Shown one piece after another: positions 24,881-33,958 of a stretch of DNA of 64,000 nucleotides; the stretch's first letter is position 1, and each line of letters opens with the position of its first letter. The translations under genes and the position numbers were made by a program. This DNA comes from Didymella arachidicola. Its lineage: Eukaryota; Ascomycota; Dothideomycetes; Pleosporales; Didymellaceae. The DNA lies in assembly GCA_016630955.3 (NCBI GenBank), contig CM049993.1, positions 1,364,001 through 1,428,000 on the forward strand, in the 5' to 3' direction. The notes beneath the pieces are model-generated. The model did not search any database. It was given only the letters and a program-made list of their open reading frames with translations, and was not told where the DNA came from.

Positions 24881-25963
24881 TCAGAACCAGATCTTGATCA
24901 ATTCCTCCGAGACTGCAGACGGTGTGAGCACACCAGACTCTGTGATAATACCCGAGATGAGATCAGGAGGCTGGAGCTACTGTTAGTAGAGTATATCTTT
25001 AAACCATGTGTGTGTACATACTGTGAAGTCGACGGCGTCTTGGGAGTCTAACCCTGTCGATGTGTGCTTCAGGGTCATATCGGCAATACCCTCGTCCACG
25101 GCCTCCTTGCCAACCTTCTGACTAGCCTTGGTATCATCTGTGACCTTGAAGTCAAGCACCTTTTGCTCGATAGGCAGATCGAACTGGCTGAGCGGGTACA
25201 GCCTGACGAACTTGTGGCTTTCCGCGACCACATAGAATGGCTTGCCCTTGCTCTTGGCCAGAAGACCCATTTGATAGGTTCCCATGCGCGAAATGATGCC
25301 TCCGTTCTCAACAACGCCCTCTGCACCGACAATGACCATGTCCACCTTGCCGAGTGAGTATGCTACTGCAGAGTCTGAGATAGTAGCGACGGGGACGTTG
25401 TGCGCGCGCAAGTCAGATACAGTTTGATCACCCTCATTCGCATCAGACGAGCGTGAAGATGGTACAACGTAAATGACCTTGAAGCGAATAGTGCTGGACT
25501 CAGCTGCCCTCCTAAGAAGTGCACCAACAACACGCGAGCCTCCATTTGTGAGTACGGTGGCACCGTCGCGGATGAAATGCTTGCCAAAGCTGGCAATTTT
25601 CTCACGGCCTTGCTTGGCTCGCTCTACGAACAGCTTGCCGTTCGAGAGCAGGTGGTTTCGAATCGCGCGGAAGTCATCGTCAGGACCGAGGTTTAGGCTG
25701 GCTGGGCGGTTCAGGGTGGTGATGAGGTAGCGTTGGAAAAGATCGGTGCCGGCGGAGAGTGAGATAGGGTTTGCGATTGAGGCCTTGAGGGCGGCAGTAT
25801 GGCGTTCGAGGAGGTCGAGTGTTTCGGCGACGGTCGATACTGAGCTCTGTGCAATAGCTTCTACGAGGGCTTCGATAGCCGCAACAGGCATAGTAAGCTC
25901 TGGATCCTCATTGAGAATACGGCGGTAACTCGACACAATGTCGAACTCTGAGTTCGTGCTCAT
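24881..25963 (-). CDS. GCN3: translation initiation factor eIF2B subunit alpha (343 aa, 2 exons)
   Basis: Regulatory subunit of eIF2B, the exchange factor that reloads eIF2 with GTP; the alpha subunit senses phosphorylated eIF2 in general amino-acid control. CDS is complement(join(24881..24970,25022..25963)). The 51-nt intron (GTATGT...CTCCAG) matters: without it the protein ends early, with it the expected C-terminus PPDLISGIITESGV to LIKIWF appears. Family motifs are FIRDGATVLTNGGSRVV, FKVIYVVPSSR, the VDMVIVGAEGVVENGGIISRMGTYQ core and KPFYVVAESHKF. Length fits the family (about 300-350). It is a single-copy essential-type gene lying inside the segment bracketed by the inverted transposons. 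Confidence 0.95.
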
Positions 25964-26817
25964 TTTGGCTGGTTGCTGACCGGGAATGTGAATTAACGCG
26001 CTTTACAAAAGTTATTCGGAGGGGTCTTGCGATGGAGTCATTGCCAAGCGATTTTCCCCACAACAGCCGTTCGTGAAACAACCCGAACCCATCACTGTCA
26101 GCTCCAACGACAATGTCCAACAATCTAGCTCGTAATAATCGTTGACCGCTCAAGGGTCGGATCTTACTGACACTTGATTGTGATATCAAGGACTTCTACC
26201 CGTGATGCCTTCACAGCCATTCGTCCTACCTGCCTGATGCACGCGGCTCGATTCTCATCGTCGAACCGTGCGCCTCGACTGAGCGGGGTCACACCGGAGC
26301 GCGAAGCACAGTTAAGAGCTTGGCTGGTTTGAGATGTCTCGAGTATGATCAAATCCGGGGACTGTCTGACTTCCCCAGACGTGTAAACTTGCTTCCTTAC
26401 GTTCCTTGTCGCATGGCTCCCCACGGGTTGGCGCAGGCGTGACAGCTCACCACCGTGGTCACCACGAATACATAAGAAGCAAACCCATGCAGCCTTATCG
26501 ACGGACCTGCATCTAAGTTGTTGAGCCTCACTCACCCCCACTACAACCACGCTAGTACACCGATACCCACATTCCTGCGCGCTTTCGAAACCACGCAACC
26601 TGCGGGAATCTGCAAAGAGCCCCTCATCTTGCCAGAGCACCCTCACTTTCTCAGGGACAACTCAGACCTTCCACCTTTGCCTTGGACCCAGCCTACGGAA
26701 CCCTTCCTCCATTCACGACAGATCACAATTTCAAGATCATACCAGTATACCCCATCGCAACCCTCGGCTTCAAATCCGCAACACAGGCCAAGGCTAGTCA
26801 TCACACGTCTCGACAAC
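25964..26817. promoter_or_regulatory. divergent intergenic region, GCN3 / small hypothetical gene
   Basis: 854 bp between two outward-reading genes. A plus-strand frame is open from 26518 to the ATG at 26818 but has no ATG of its own, so it is read as leader. A minus-strand frame at 26164-26646 has no domain. No regulatory site can be named. Confidence 0.35.
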
Positions 26818-27195
26818 ATGCCATACATCATCAACGTACCACACATGCCTCGTCCTTACATCACCAACAACCCCGCCGTGTACATGGACTGTCTTTCTTG
26901 GGGTTGGCAATGCGAGTCACGACCATTCTCGGACTCCTACTGCAAGGCAACCCGCAAGCGAGAGGAAGCGAGATACGAGGCTGATAAGAGGGCCGAGCAA
27001 CTGGACAAGTACTACTCCGAAGAACTCGCTCGTCGCGAGCACGCCAAGCGATCCATGTCCATCACCAACCTGGGGATTAGGAAGTGTCTCAAGCCTTTCC
27101 AAGGGTTTTCGAGACACTCAAAGCACGACTCAGTAATCGGTATAACAGTCACAGAGCTGGCTCCAGACGTGGAGGACGTCGACCTGAGTGATTGA
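26818..27195 (+). CDS. small hypothetical protein (125 aa)
   Basis: Intronless frame starting MPYIINVPHMPRPY in a good context (ACAACATGCC). It has no signal peptide. The middle is a charged, helix-prone stretch (RKREEARYEADKRAEQLDKYY) and the C-terminus is acidic (PDVEDVDLSD). I do not recognise a family. The codon pattern and clean start support a real gene, but it could be lineage-specific or non-coding. Confidence 0.45.
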   Translation: MPYIINVPHMPRPYITNNPAVYMDCLSWGWQCESRPFSDSYCKATRKREEARYEADKRAEQLDKYYSEELARREHAKRSMSITNLGIRKCLKPFQGFSRHSKHDSVIGITVTELAPDVEDVDLSD

Positions 27196-28045
27196 GCGCA
27201 GCCGGCACATACCGGCCCTTCCTCAAGCGACGACACGATTTACGACATTTCCTCTTCTTAGATATAGACTTCACAAACAAGCTTTCTCTCTTGACTGAAA
27301 CATCATCGTTAAGAACCTCGGTTTCCAAGTGACCAAGTATGCTGCAGGGTTCAGGGGTACTGTGATCTCACAGAATATTCGCGCTTTGCTACCAAAAAAA
27401 AAAGCACAGCCCCTCGAGCATTAATCAAAACGGACATGTATCGTCAAGAGAATGACTTCCCTGCCGATGATTGTGTTCAGCCTACCGCTGTACGCTGCCG
27501 CGGCTTGTGAGGTAGAGTCCGAAAAACACATAGCCCCGGGAATGACGCCAGCTCTTTGCGGATCAGAATGGCCCACGCCAAACCTGATCATCATACACGG
27601 GTTGACGAAAGACGCTTCGCCGATCCTCGAAGCGGCCAGGGTACTGCCATCGACACAAGGTCCTCAACGAGGACGTCAGTAAAACTTAAAACTACTGCAA
27701 CGTGAAAGAAGTTTGCGACGGCAGAGGACGAGACCTTCTCAGCGGTGGCTTGGGAAGCAGTTCAATAGCCTGAATCCCAAAGTCTTCGAATACAGAGTCC
27801 TGATCTGGATATTGACCAGGACTCGCCGCACTATCCACAACTTTGCAGCCCCTCGGCACTACGAAGAAGCACGCGAGCAGCTCGGGGAATACCTTCTGAT
27901 TGAATGGGCCAACAATCCTTCCAGGTTCACGCCAGTGCGCATCAGACGCCCGCACAAATCGAGTCGTAAAAACATAACAAGCCGCTCCATCTGCAAGCAA
28001 TTCCAAAGCCGCACACGCACGCCCAACACCCCAGCTCTCGTCAGC
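27196..28045. other. intergenic, one doubtful small ORF
   Basis: 850 bp between convergent genes. It contains a 10-A run at 27394-27403 and the 76-codon frame listed separately at 27452. Longer frames on the plus strand at 27713-28312 run antisense to the secreted-protein gene and have a biased, shadow-like composition. Confidence 0.4.
27452..27682 (+). CDS. doubtful small ORF with signal-peptide-like start (76 aa)
   Basis: Starts at ATG with a short hydrophobic N-terminus (MTSLPMIVFSLPLYAAAAC) that resembles a secretion signal, followed by ~55 polar residues with one more Cys. No family is recognised. It may be chance; nothing but the start and N-terminus supports it. Confidence 0.2.
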   Translation: MTSLPMIVFSLPLYAAAACEVESEKHIAPGMTPALCGSEWPTPNLIIIHGLTKDASPILEAARVLPSTQGPQRGRQ

Positions 28046-28531
28046 CTACCCGCTAACCCACACAATCGAAAACAACGTCACAATAGAGCCGCACATAACC
28101 AACACCAGCGGTCCCGCCAGAATCCCCACGGGCAACCCCTCGGTCGAGAACTGCGCCACAATCCCCATGGTGAAATTCGTCGCTGCTTCTCTCAGCGCAA
28201 TCTCAGTCCAGTTCCCGCAGGCCGAGTTCAGCGTCGTGTCTGCAGTCAGCGCGGGCAGTTTCTTAATCGCTGCATCCATCATGCGCGCGTTGTAAATGGT
28301 GCCTGTGTTTGATTTCTGCAGCAGCACGGTGCGGTAGGTCCCGTTTGCGCCGATGGTCGACATGTTTGCCGTGCGCTCGTAGTCGAGGCAGAGATCTGTT
28401 TGGGAGGTTTGGGCGGGGATTTGTCGGGGTTGGAGGCTGGATTGTTCCTGGGCGGTGGAGGGGCGGGGGCCGGGGACGGCTGCGGCGAGGGAGATGAAGA
28501 GGAGGATGAGGGGGAACATGTTGGATGGCAT
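28046..28531 (-). CDS. small secreted or membrane-anchored glycoprotein-like protein (161 aa)
   Basis: ATG 28531 gives a clear signal peptide (MFPLILLFISLAAAVPG). A short Pro/Ser/Gln-rich linker follows, then a ~90-residue domain with two Cys (DLCLDYE and NSACGNW) and four N-glycosylation sequons (NMS, NGT, NWT, NFT), and a C-terminal hydrophobic segment (GILAGPLVLVMCGSIVTLF) that could be a membrane anchor or GPI signal. The open frame continues upstream to 28666 without a usable ATG. I do not know the family. Cell-surface or secretory location is inferred from these signals only. The intact transposon copy B lies about 0.5 kb upstream of its start. Confidence 0.6.
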   Translation of the reverse strand: MPSNMFPLILLFISLAAAVPGPRPSTAQEQSSLQPRQIPAQTSQTDLCLDYERTANMSTIGANGTYRTVLLQKSNTGTIYNARMMDAAIKKLPALTADTTLNSACGNWTEIALREAATNFTMGIVAQFSTEGLPVGILAGPLVLVMCGSIVTLFSIVWVSG

Positions 28532-29019
28532 TGTGTGTTTTAGGGGTTGATGGCAGGTGTGGTGTTGGGACAAGTGACCTGCACTTGGATATTTGATTAG
28601 AAAGGTAGGAGTGACGTGAAAGGAGTGTGTGCCCGAGGCAACCAGGACGAAAAGAAAGGCGAGCAAGGAGTTAGGAAATCAGGCCATTCTCAGGACTATA
28701 TGAGGCTGCTGCTGATTGAATCGTCCATGCTCGTGCTGCGCTGCGACGCGGATTGCTGTATGTCGTGGGTTTGAACCGGTACGTGTCTCAAGTCACATGG
28801 TGCATTAAGCGCCGTGCTATTGCTGGACGAGCAGCCGCATCACGCTCCTATGTGGGGTTTAAAGAAAGACGGCTTCTTGTCTTCATTTCTGCGCTCGCCA
28901 ATTGTTTTGTTGGAGCACGCTTTTGGCTTCTCAGTGGTCGCGTGGAGGACGGGAGGGCGCGGATGAGATGGTGATGGGGCGAGGAGAAGTCGAACGGGCT
29001 GGGCCGCGATTGTGTGCGG
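28532..29019. promoter_or_regulatory. 5' flank of the small secreted-protein gene up to transposon B
   Basis: 488 bp, no gene. It must hold the promoter of the minus-strand gene at 28531, now bordered by the transposon end at 29022. Confidence 0.35.
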
Positions 29020-29021
29020 TA

Positions 29022-29065
29022 CCGAGTCCGTGCGCGTGACGCCCACCATCGCGTAACGCCCCGCT
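29022..29065. repeat. TIR of copy B (left in window)
   Basis: 44 bp, same sequence as 6463-6506; reverse complement of 31078-31121. Confidence 0.95.
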
Positions 29066-29173
29066 GAGATCCTATCGACTTGTTGAAAAATAAGGTTACT
29101 GAGCCACCAACAACAGCAAATATTGTATAATATTGTAGTAGAGTAGTAAATAGACCTATGTGAACTACTTGTG

Positions 29174-31033
29174 CTACTTGTATTTACTTGGAAGCCTAAC
29201 GTTGCGTCCGCGGCGAGTAGTGACTGGTGGAGGAGCTGAGGGTGCCTCAGGGGCTTCTTTCGCACCACCAGCATCACCAGCTTGTTTCTGACGCTTATTG
29301 CTACCTGAGGTAGCTTTTAAGGCTTTACGCTTACCCTTTTGGGATAATTGGATAGCAGTAGTAGCTTGACGAGCGTCCCTTTGACGCTGCGCTTCAGCTG
29401 CCTTCTTAGCCTTCTCCTGCACCCTCACCTCCTTAGCTCTCTCACGCTCTGTACGCTTCTCCTGAGCCTCTCTTGCTCTCTGAAGCTTAATTGCTACTTG
29501 CTCTTGCTTCTGACGTAGCTTTTGAAGATGCTGCTCCTCCTGTTCTTGCTCATTGATCTTCCGACGATAGTGTGCCTCTCTGACCTTCCGAGGAGACCAA
29601 AATACAGGTTGACTTTGGTACTCCTTCCGCTGTTGGAGACTCAGGGGCTTACTCTTCTTATTGTGCTTCTTCCTGTGTGCAAGAGACTCCTGCAGGCCTT
29701 TGTTCTGCTCAGTAAGCAGCTCAACCTGGGCAGTAAGAGAGTGAATTGCCCCTGTCAGCTCCCGCACTGCCTCACTGTCAGGTTCCTTCACATGATCCTT
29801 AAGTACCTGCCTTATACGCCTCCAGTCTGTTGGTCTAAGAGCTCCTGATTGTTCTTCTTTGTCTGTATAAGTGTTGTTGACTTGTTTGAGTACAGCAGAG
29901 GCGTCAGGGGGCCATATCCCTGTGGCTGCAAAGGAGTTGACGATTGTTGACTCCTGAAATGAGCTCTGCCACGCCGCCCAGAACAGGTGTAAGAAGTTTG
30001 ATTTAGTGACTGGAGAGGTCCCCTGACTGCTTTGGAGGAACTGCGTAAGCTCATTTGAGTATGCTCGTGCCAGAGGTGAGAACAGGCAAACGTCCAGTGG
30101 CTGGAGCCTGTGTGTTGAGTGAGGGGGAAGGATCATCACGAGTATCTTGCGTTGGTTGGCGTACTCAATAAAGTCAGGGGTAACGTGGCTCCCGTGGCCG
30201 TCAAGTATCAAAAGACGATACTTTCTCCGTGCTGTGGCCTTAGTAGCGCGATCGAACACCTGTTCAAGCCAGGCAAGAGCTATCTCGTTGTTGCTCCAGC
30301 CTGTACTAGATGAGCTGACAAAGACTGAGTGTTCCCCTGGCTTGATATCCTCCACCCAGCCTGAGTATATAGCTTGATTGGCTGCTGGGTATATGAGGCT
30401 TGCTGGCAGGGCTTCCCCTGAGGCACTTATGCAAGCAATAAGCGTGATCCACTCCCGTGAGCCGTCTTGGAGAGTACCTCTGACTTGCTTGCTGTCCCAC
30501 AGTGGCCGGGAGAACACTCGTTTTGCACGTTCAAGTACCCCGATCATGAAGCCCTTCTCATCCATATTGTACATGTGCTGAGGCTCAATGCTGTACTCAG
30601 CTATCTTGCTGTGTAGAAGTGTGAAGTAGGCCTCAAAAGAAGCCCCTGAGTCAGCTTGGTGGCGATTGCGATCCTTCCCTGTTGCCCATTTGGTGACCAG
30701 TTCAGCTGTGTGACGGTGGAGGAAGCGAGTAACCCAGCTATCAGAGACGCTGCTACCAGCTACTTTAGACGCGTAATTTCGGATTTGAAGCCTGTTAGGA
30801 GGGAATCCGTCCTCAGTAAGCTTATTAATAAGCTTAATAAGCTCTTGTTCTTCAGTGTTGTTGAGTTTCCGTTGGTTAACTGCTTTGACCTCCCTAGAAG
30901 TTGAAACCCCTTTGTGCCTCCGCGCTAACGTAGACCGATCAACTCCCTTTGCTTTAGCAAACTTTGTGTATGAAAGTTGTTCTTTATGATTGCGCAAATC
31001 GAATTCTGTAGCCGCTTCTTGAATTGAGTCCAT
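29174..31033 (-). CDS. Fot1/pogo DDE transposase, copy B (619 aa)
   Basis: Identical in all 619 residues to the copy A protein, with the same helix-turn-helix pair, D158/D278/D314 catalytic set and basic coiled-coil tail. The off-frame ORFs are also the same in both copies, which means the nucleotide sequences agree at essentially every position. The gene is intact and intronless. Confidence 0.95.
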   Translation of the reverse strand: MDSIQEAATEFDLRNHKEQLSYTKFAKAKGVDRSTLARRHKGVSTSREVKAVNQRKLNNTEEQELIKLINKLTEDGFPPNRLQIRNYASKVAGSSVSDSWVTRFLHRHTAELVTKWATGKDRNRHQADSGASFEAYFTLLHSKIAEYSIEPQHMYNMDEKGFMIGVLERAKRVFSRPLWDSKQVRGTLQDGSREWITLIACISASGEALPASLIYPAANQAIYSGWVEDIKPGEHSVFVSSSSTGWSNNEIALAWLEQVFDRATKATARRKYRLLILDGHGSHVTPDFIEYANQRKILVMILPPHSTHRLQPLDVCLFSPLARAYSNELTQFLQSSQGTSPVTKSNFLHLFWAAWQSSFQESTIVNSFAATGIWPPDASAVLKQVNNTYTDKEEQSGALRPTDWRRIRQVLKDHVKEPDSEAVRELTGAIHSLTAQVELLTEQNKGLQESLAHRKKHNKKSKPLSLQQRKEYQSQPVFWSPRKVREAHYRRKINEQEQEEQHLQKLRQKQEQVAIKLQRAREAQEKRTERERAKEVRVQEKAKKAAEAQRQRDARQATTAIQLSQKGKRKALKATSGSNKRQKQAGDAGGAKEAPEAPSAPPPVTTRRGRNVRLPSKYK

Positions 31034-31077
31034 ATTGACTGAGCTATGGGGTGTTGAAGATGGGGTGCGATTTGCTT

Positions 31078-31121
31078 AGCGGGGCGTTACGCGATGGTGG
31101 GCGTCACGCGCACGGACTCGG
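31078..31121. repeat. TIR of copy B (right in window)
   Basis: 44 bp, reverse complement of 29022-29065; followed by TA at 31122-31123. Confidence 0.95.
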
Positions 31122-31275
31122 TAAGAACGATATCCGCGCACAGACGTTTCACGATCGGGGGGCTGCGAACTGCTGCGAGATGGCAGATGTCATTTTGTCA
31201 AAATCACAATGTTCACGCATTGGTTTTGAGATCTTCGTTTGGCAGAGGTACTTTATCTTTGATTTTGATGGCGGT

Positions 31276-32560
31276 TCAGAGCATGCGTCTTGACGGTGCG
31301 ACGTCTTCGCTCACCGTCAACGCCGGGCTTTTCCCAGTGCCTGTCTCTTCACCAAAGTCATTGTAATAATATGGCTTCTGCCCGCCGCTGGGCAGCTTTG
31401 TCAAGCCTTCTTGACTAGCAGTGCTTTTCAACGAAGTCGGGCGACCCATTTCGAAATCCTGTAACCGATCTGTGTGCGTGACATGGACTTCCTTTGTAAC
31501 GAAGATGGCATTCCAGTTGGTCACTATTGTCGGCCAGAAGATGGGCATCGAGGCGCAAATAATAGCAAAGTCCACCTCGAGGCACGAAATGATCAAGACT
31601 TCGGGGTACCACCTAGGCAAGGTTAGCAATGCCGCTTGCGACGATGATTGTGAAACAAATTCTCACCACGTGAAATCAAAGCCCTTGATAGCGTCCGCGC
31701 TGTGCTTGAATGTACTCCAGAGACGAAGGATAGCCATCAGCACGACCAGCGAGCCCATGGCAAACAGTCCAGTCATAGCCAGTAGCTGCTTCTTCCTAAG
31801 TCCCGGCCTGAAATACTCCGTGAGTGGAATCAGGAAGATGACAATGTCGAAGCCCATATTCGTCCCTGCGAAAGTATACAGCGTCATTTTGGCTTCGTCC
31901 ATGGTGCGATAACCGAATCCGTAGCACTTTGACTCGGCAGTCCGATTCCAGAATCCGGATACGGGCAGGCAGGGAAACCAGGCGAGGAAGGAGAAAGCCA
32001 GACCCCAGCCGGCTACGATGGTCAACAAGCCTATGCAGATGTAACGGAGTGTGCCTTGTCGAAAGAGACGGAGATACTGCAACAGGAGTGACACCTTGAT
32101 GAGCGCAGTCGTGGTGTGGTAGGCAGCGTTGGTGACGTAGAGGTACTTCATCATATCCTGAAGAGTCTTGATCATGTAGACAAGGTGATGGCCAAGACCA
32201 TACTTGATACCTGGGAGTTTGTCAGCACAGTGTGCGCCAGCTAGGAATCAGGGTCTCTACCTGAAAGGAATGCTATTACAGAAACCAGGTTGATGAGCGC
32301 CGCTAAGAAGACGAAGAGATCATCCCACCATGGCTCGCGAACGACTCTGATGCGTGTGTGGAGGCGGAAGCCTACTGCTACCCAACTGAGAAGCTACATC
32401 TGTCAGTCTTGTCCGAACACCGATAGTACCTCGAGCAGCCTACATGGAATGTAATCGTCACACCATACATAGTCGCGGGATAGTTCGCAATAGGTCTCGC
32501 ACCGTCTGGATTCGGGTATGCCTTCAGCATCTCGCCAAGAGCAGCAGCGAGTGAATCCAT
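31276..32560 (-). CDS. fungal rhodopsin-fold (Rhodopsin_dom_fungi/SAT4-like) membrane protein (376 aa, 4 exons)
   Basis: CDS is complement(join(31276..31612,31667..32210,32261..32393,32444..32560)). Introns are 54, 50 and 50 nt and all phases agree (1131 nt). The protein has seven hydrophobic helices. Family marks are WWDDLFVFLAALINLV, GIKYGLGHH, TTALIKVSLLLQYLRLF, the CxPVSGFW loop (CLPVSGFW), NMGFDIVIFLIPL, a TWWYPEVLIISCLEV join, and CASMPIFWP, then a polar tail. These are typical of the large ascomycete family of integral membrane proteins with a rhodopsin-like domain; individual functions are mostly unknown, though some members are surface receptors. The join across the 31613-31666 intron restores the conserved Trp-Tyr-Pro motif. 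Transposon copy B lies 154 bp past the stop codon. Confidence 0.88.
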
Positions 32561-33958
32561 GGCGTCGCTCTGCTCTGGAGTATCTGTAGTGAGTGTATTG
32601 GAGTCGCGACTCCGGGGCGTAGCCAGCGACTAGAAACGCAGGGCCATTGAAGTCATAAACTTCCGGGCGGAAAACACGCGGCGCAGAACACGAACAAGGA
32701 CCGCCAAACCTACCCACCCCGTGGCCTAGAGGCCGTTCCACCCTTAAGGTGATGTTCCACATGGCAAATGTGGATACTTAGGCGTACATGACTCGGACGG
32801 ATCGTGTAAAAGAGCATGGGTATCCTGAAGGAATCCTACCAAGAAGTGAATCTCGTCGCACGATGGCACACCTTTGGGATAGCAAGTCGTTGCTCGCGGC
32901 AAGCCTTGTCCGAAAAGGGCTATGCGCCGAGCATTCAGACCTGTCCTACGGCCTCTACCAGTCGATCCCAGGACGCGCCATCGCAAGGAAAATTTCCCAG
33001 CTCAAACAAGCCAATACACGGGCTGTACCTCTGCGCGATGGATCAGCACAAGGGAAGTGAACTGCCCACTGCCTGCATCTGCCAACTAGGCGCAGCTGAA
33101 TCTCATATGCCGTTGTCGAATGGACTCTCCGCACAGGTGCCATGGATGCCATTCGGTGCCATGAGGTGTCAAAACGCGTCGCTAAGCCTTGCCCCAAACG
33201 GCGCTGTATTAGGAAGGTGGCCCCTGGTCCAGACGGCTGGTGACATGCGCGCGGGTACGCCGACGCGCTGACGCGGATCAAGGCTGAGAACGTGCTTGAG
33301 GATCATTCCCGAACCGTGTGAGAGGCTGGACGGCTGTCGTGGTGTTGAGGTCGATGTGCCGCGTTGCTGTAGCGCGGTGTCACACGGGATGCAGGTGGTA
33401 TTTCCCAACATCGCTCACCAGCACGAAAAAGCTGCAAAGAAGCCGAGGCTTGGCGGAGCTATTAAAAGGTACGTAGAGTGCTTGTATAAGTGTTGCGATG
33501 CTATACGAGAACGCGCGACAAGAACTTAAAGATTGATTTAGGTTGAGAAGCTGTCTAGGATAGGCCTCTCCCCTGTATAGTAATCTAGTATGGCGGAGCC
33601 TTGATGTTGCTGCAGGCTGACCTCGGCTTACTTTGTGTTTGCAGCTTTTGCGTTCCAGCTTCTAATCCTTCGGTGTGCTTCCTTATCCTGACTTCATCAT
33701 CTCCGAGATCGCGCAATCAGCTGCGATAATCATCGCGGACGAGAGCGGACACACGCTCGGTGAAGGTGTACCAGGATGAGCATGTCGCTTTCATAACGTG
33801 CAAGCCGGCGCGGCTCACAAGTAGCATAGTATCTACCGTAGCATTTGCGCCAGAACATCTACCTGCCGACCATGTAACCACCATCATGCTTTTAGACCAC
33901 CAACGCCTCGAAATGCAGAACAACAGAACACAGCGATGCTTTCGAGACGCTACACCGT
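32561..33958. other. intergenic 1.4 kb, no gene supported
   Basis: Region upstream of the rhodopsin-fold gene and downstream of NMD3. Overlapping frames on both strands at 32744-33530 look random. A plus-strand frame at 33760-33920 is slightly protein-like but has no start, domain or exon partner. No tRNA-like cloverleaf was recognised. Confidence 0.4.

Larger units (their letters stand above)
29022..31121 (-). mobile_element. intact Fot1/pogo-like transposon, copy B (2100 bp)
   Basis: Same 2100-bp length, same 44-bp perfect TIRs (29022-29065 and 31078-31121) and same encoded protein as copy A, in reverse orientation. TA target duplication lies at 29020-29021 and 31122-31123. The stretches I compared by eye, including the AT-rich 3' part, are identical to copy A. 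It sits 154 bp beyond the stop codon of the rhodopsin-fold gene and about 0.5 kb upstream of the secreted-protein gene. Confidence 0.96.

Noticed and set aside
28750..28800. tRNA T-arm-like string (gggtttgaaccgg)
   Set aside because: No matching acceptor, D or anticodon stems could be paired around it.
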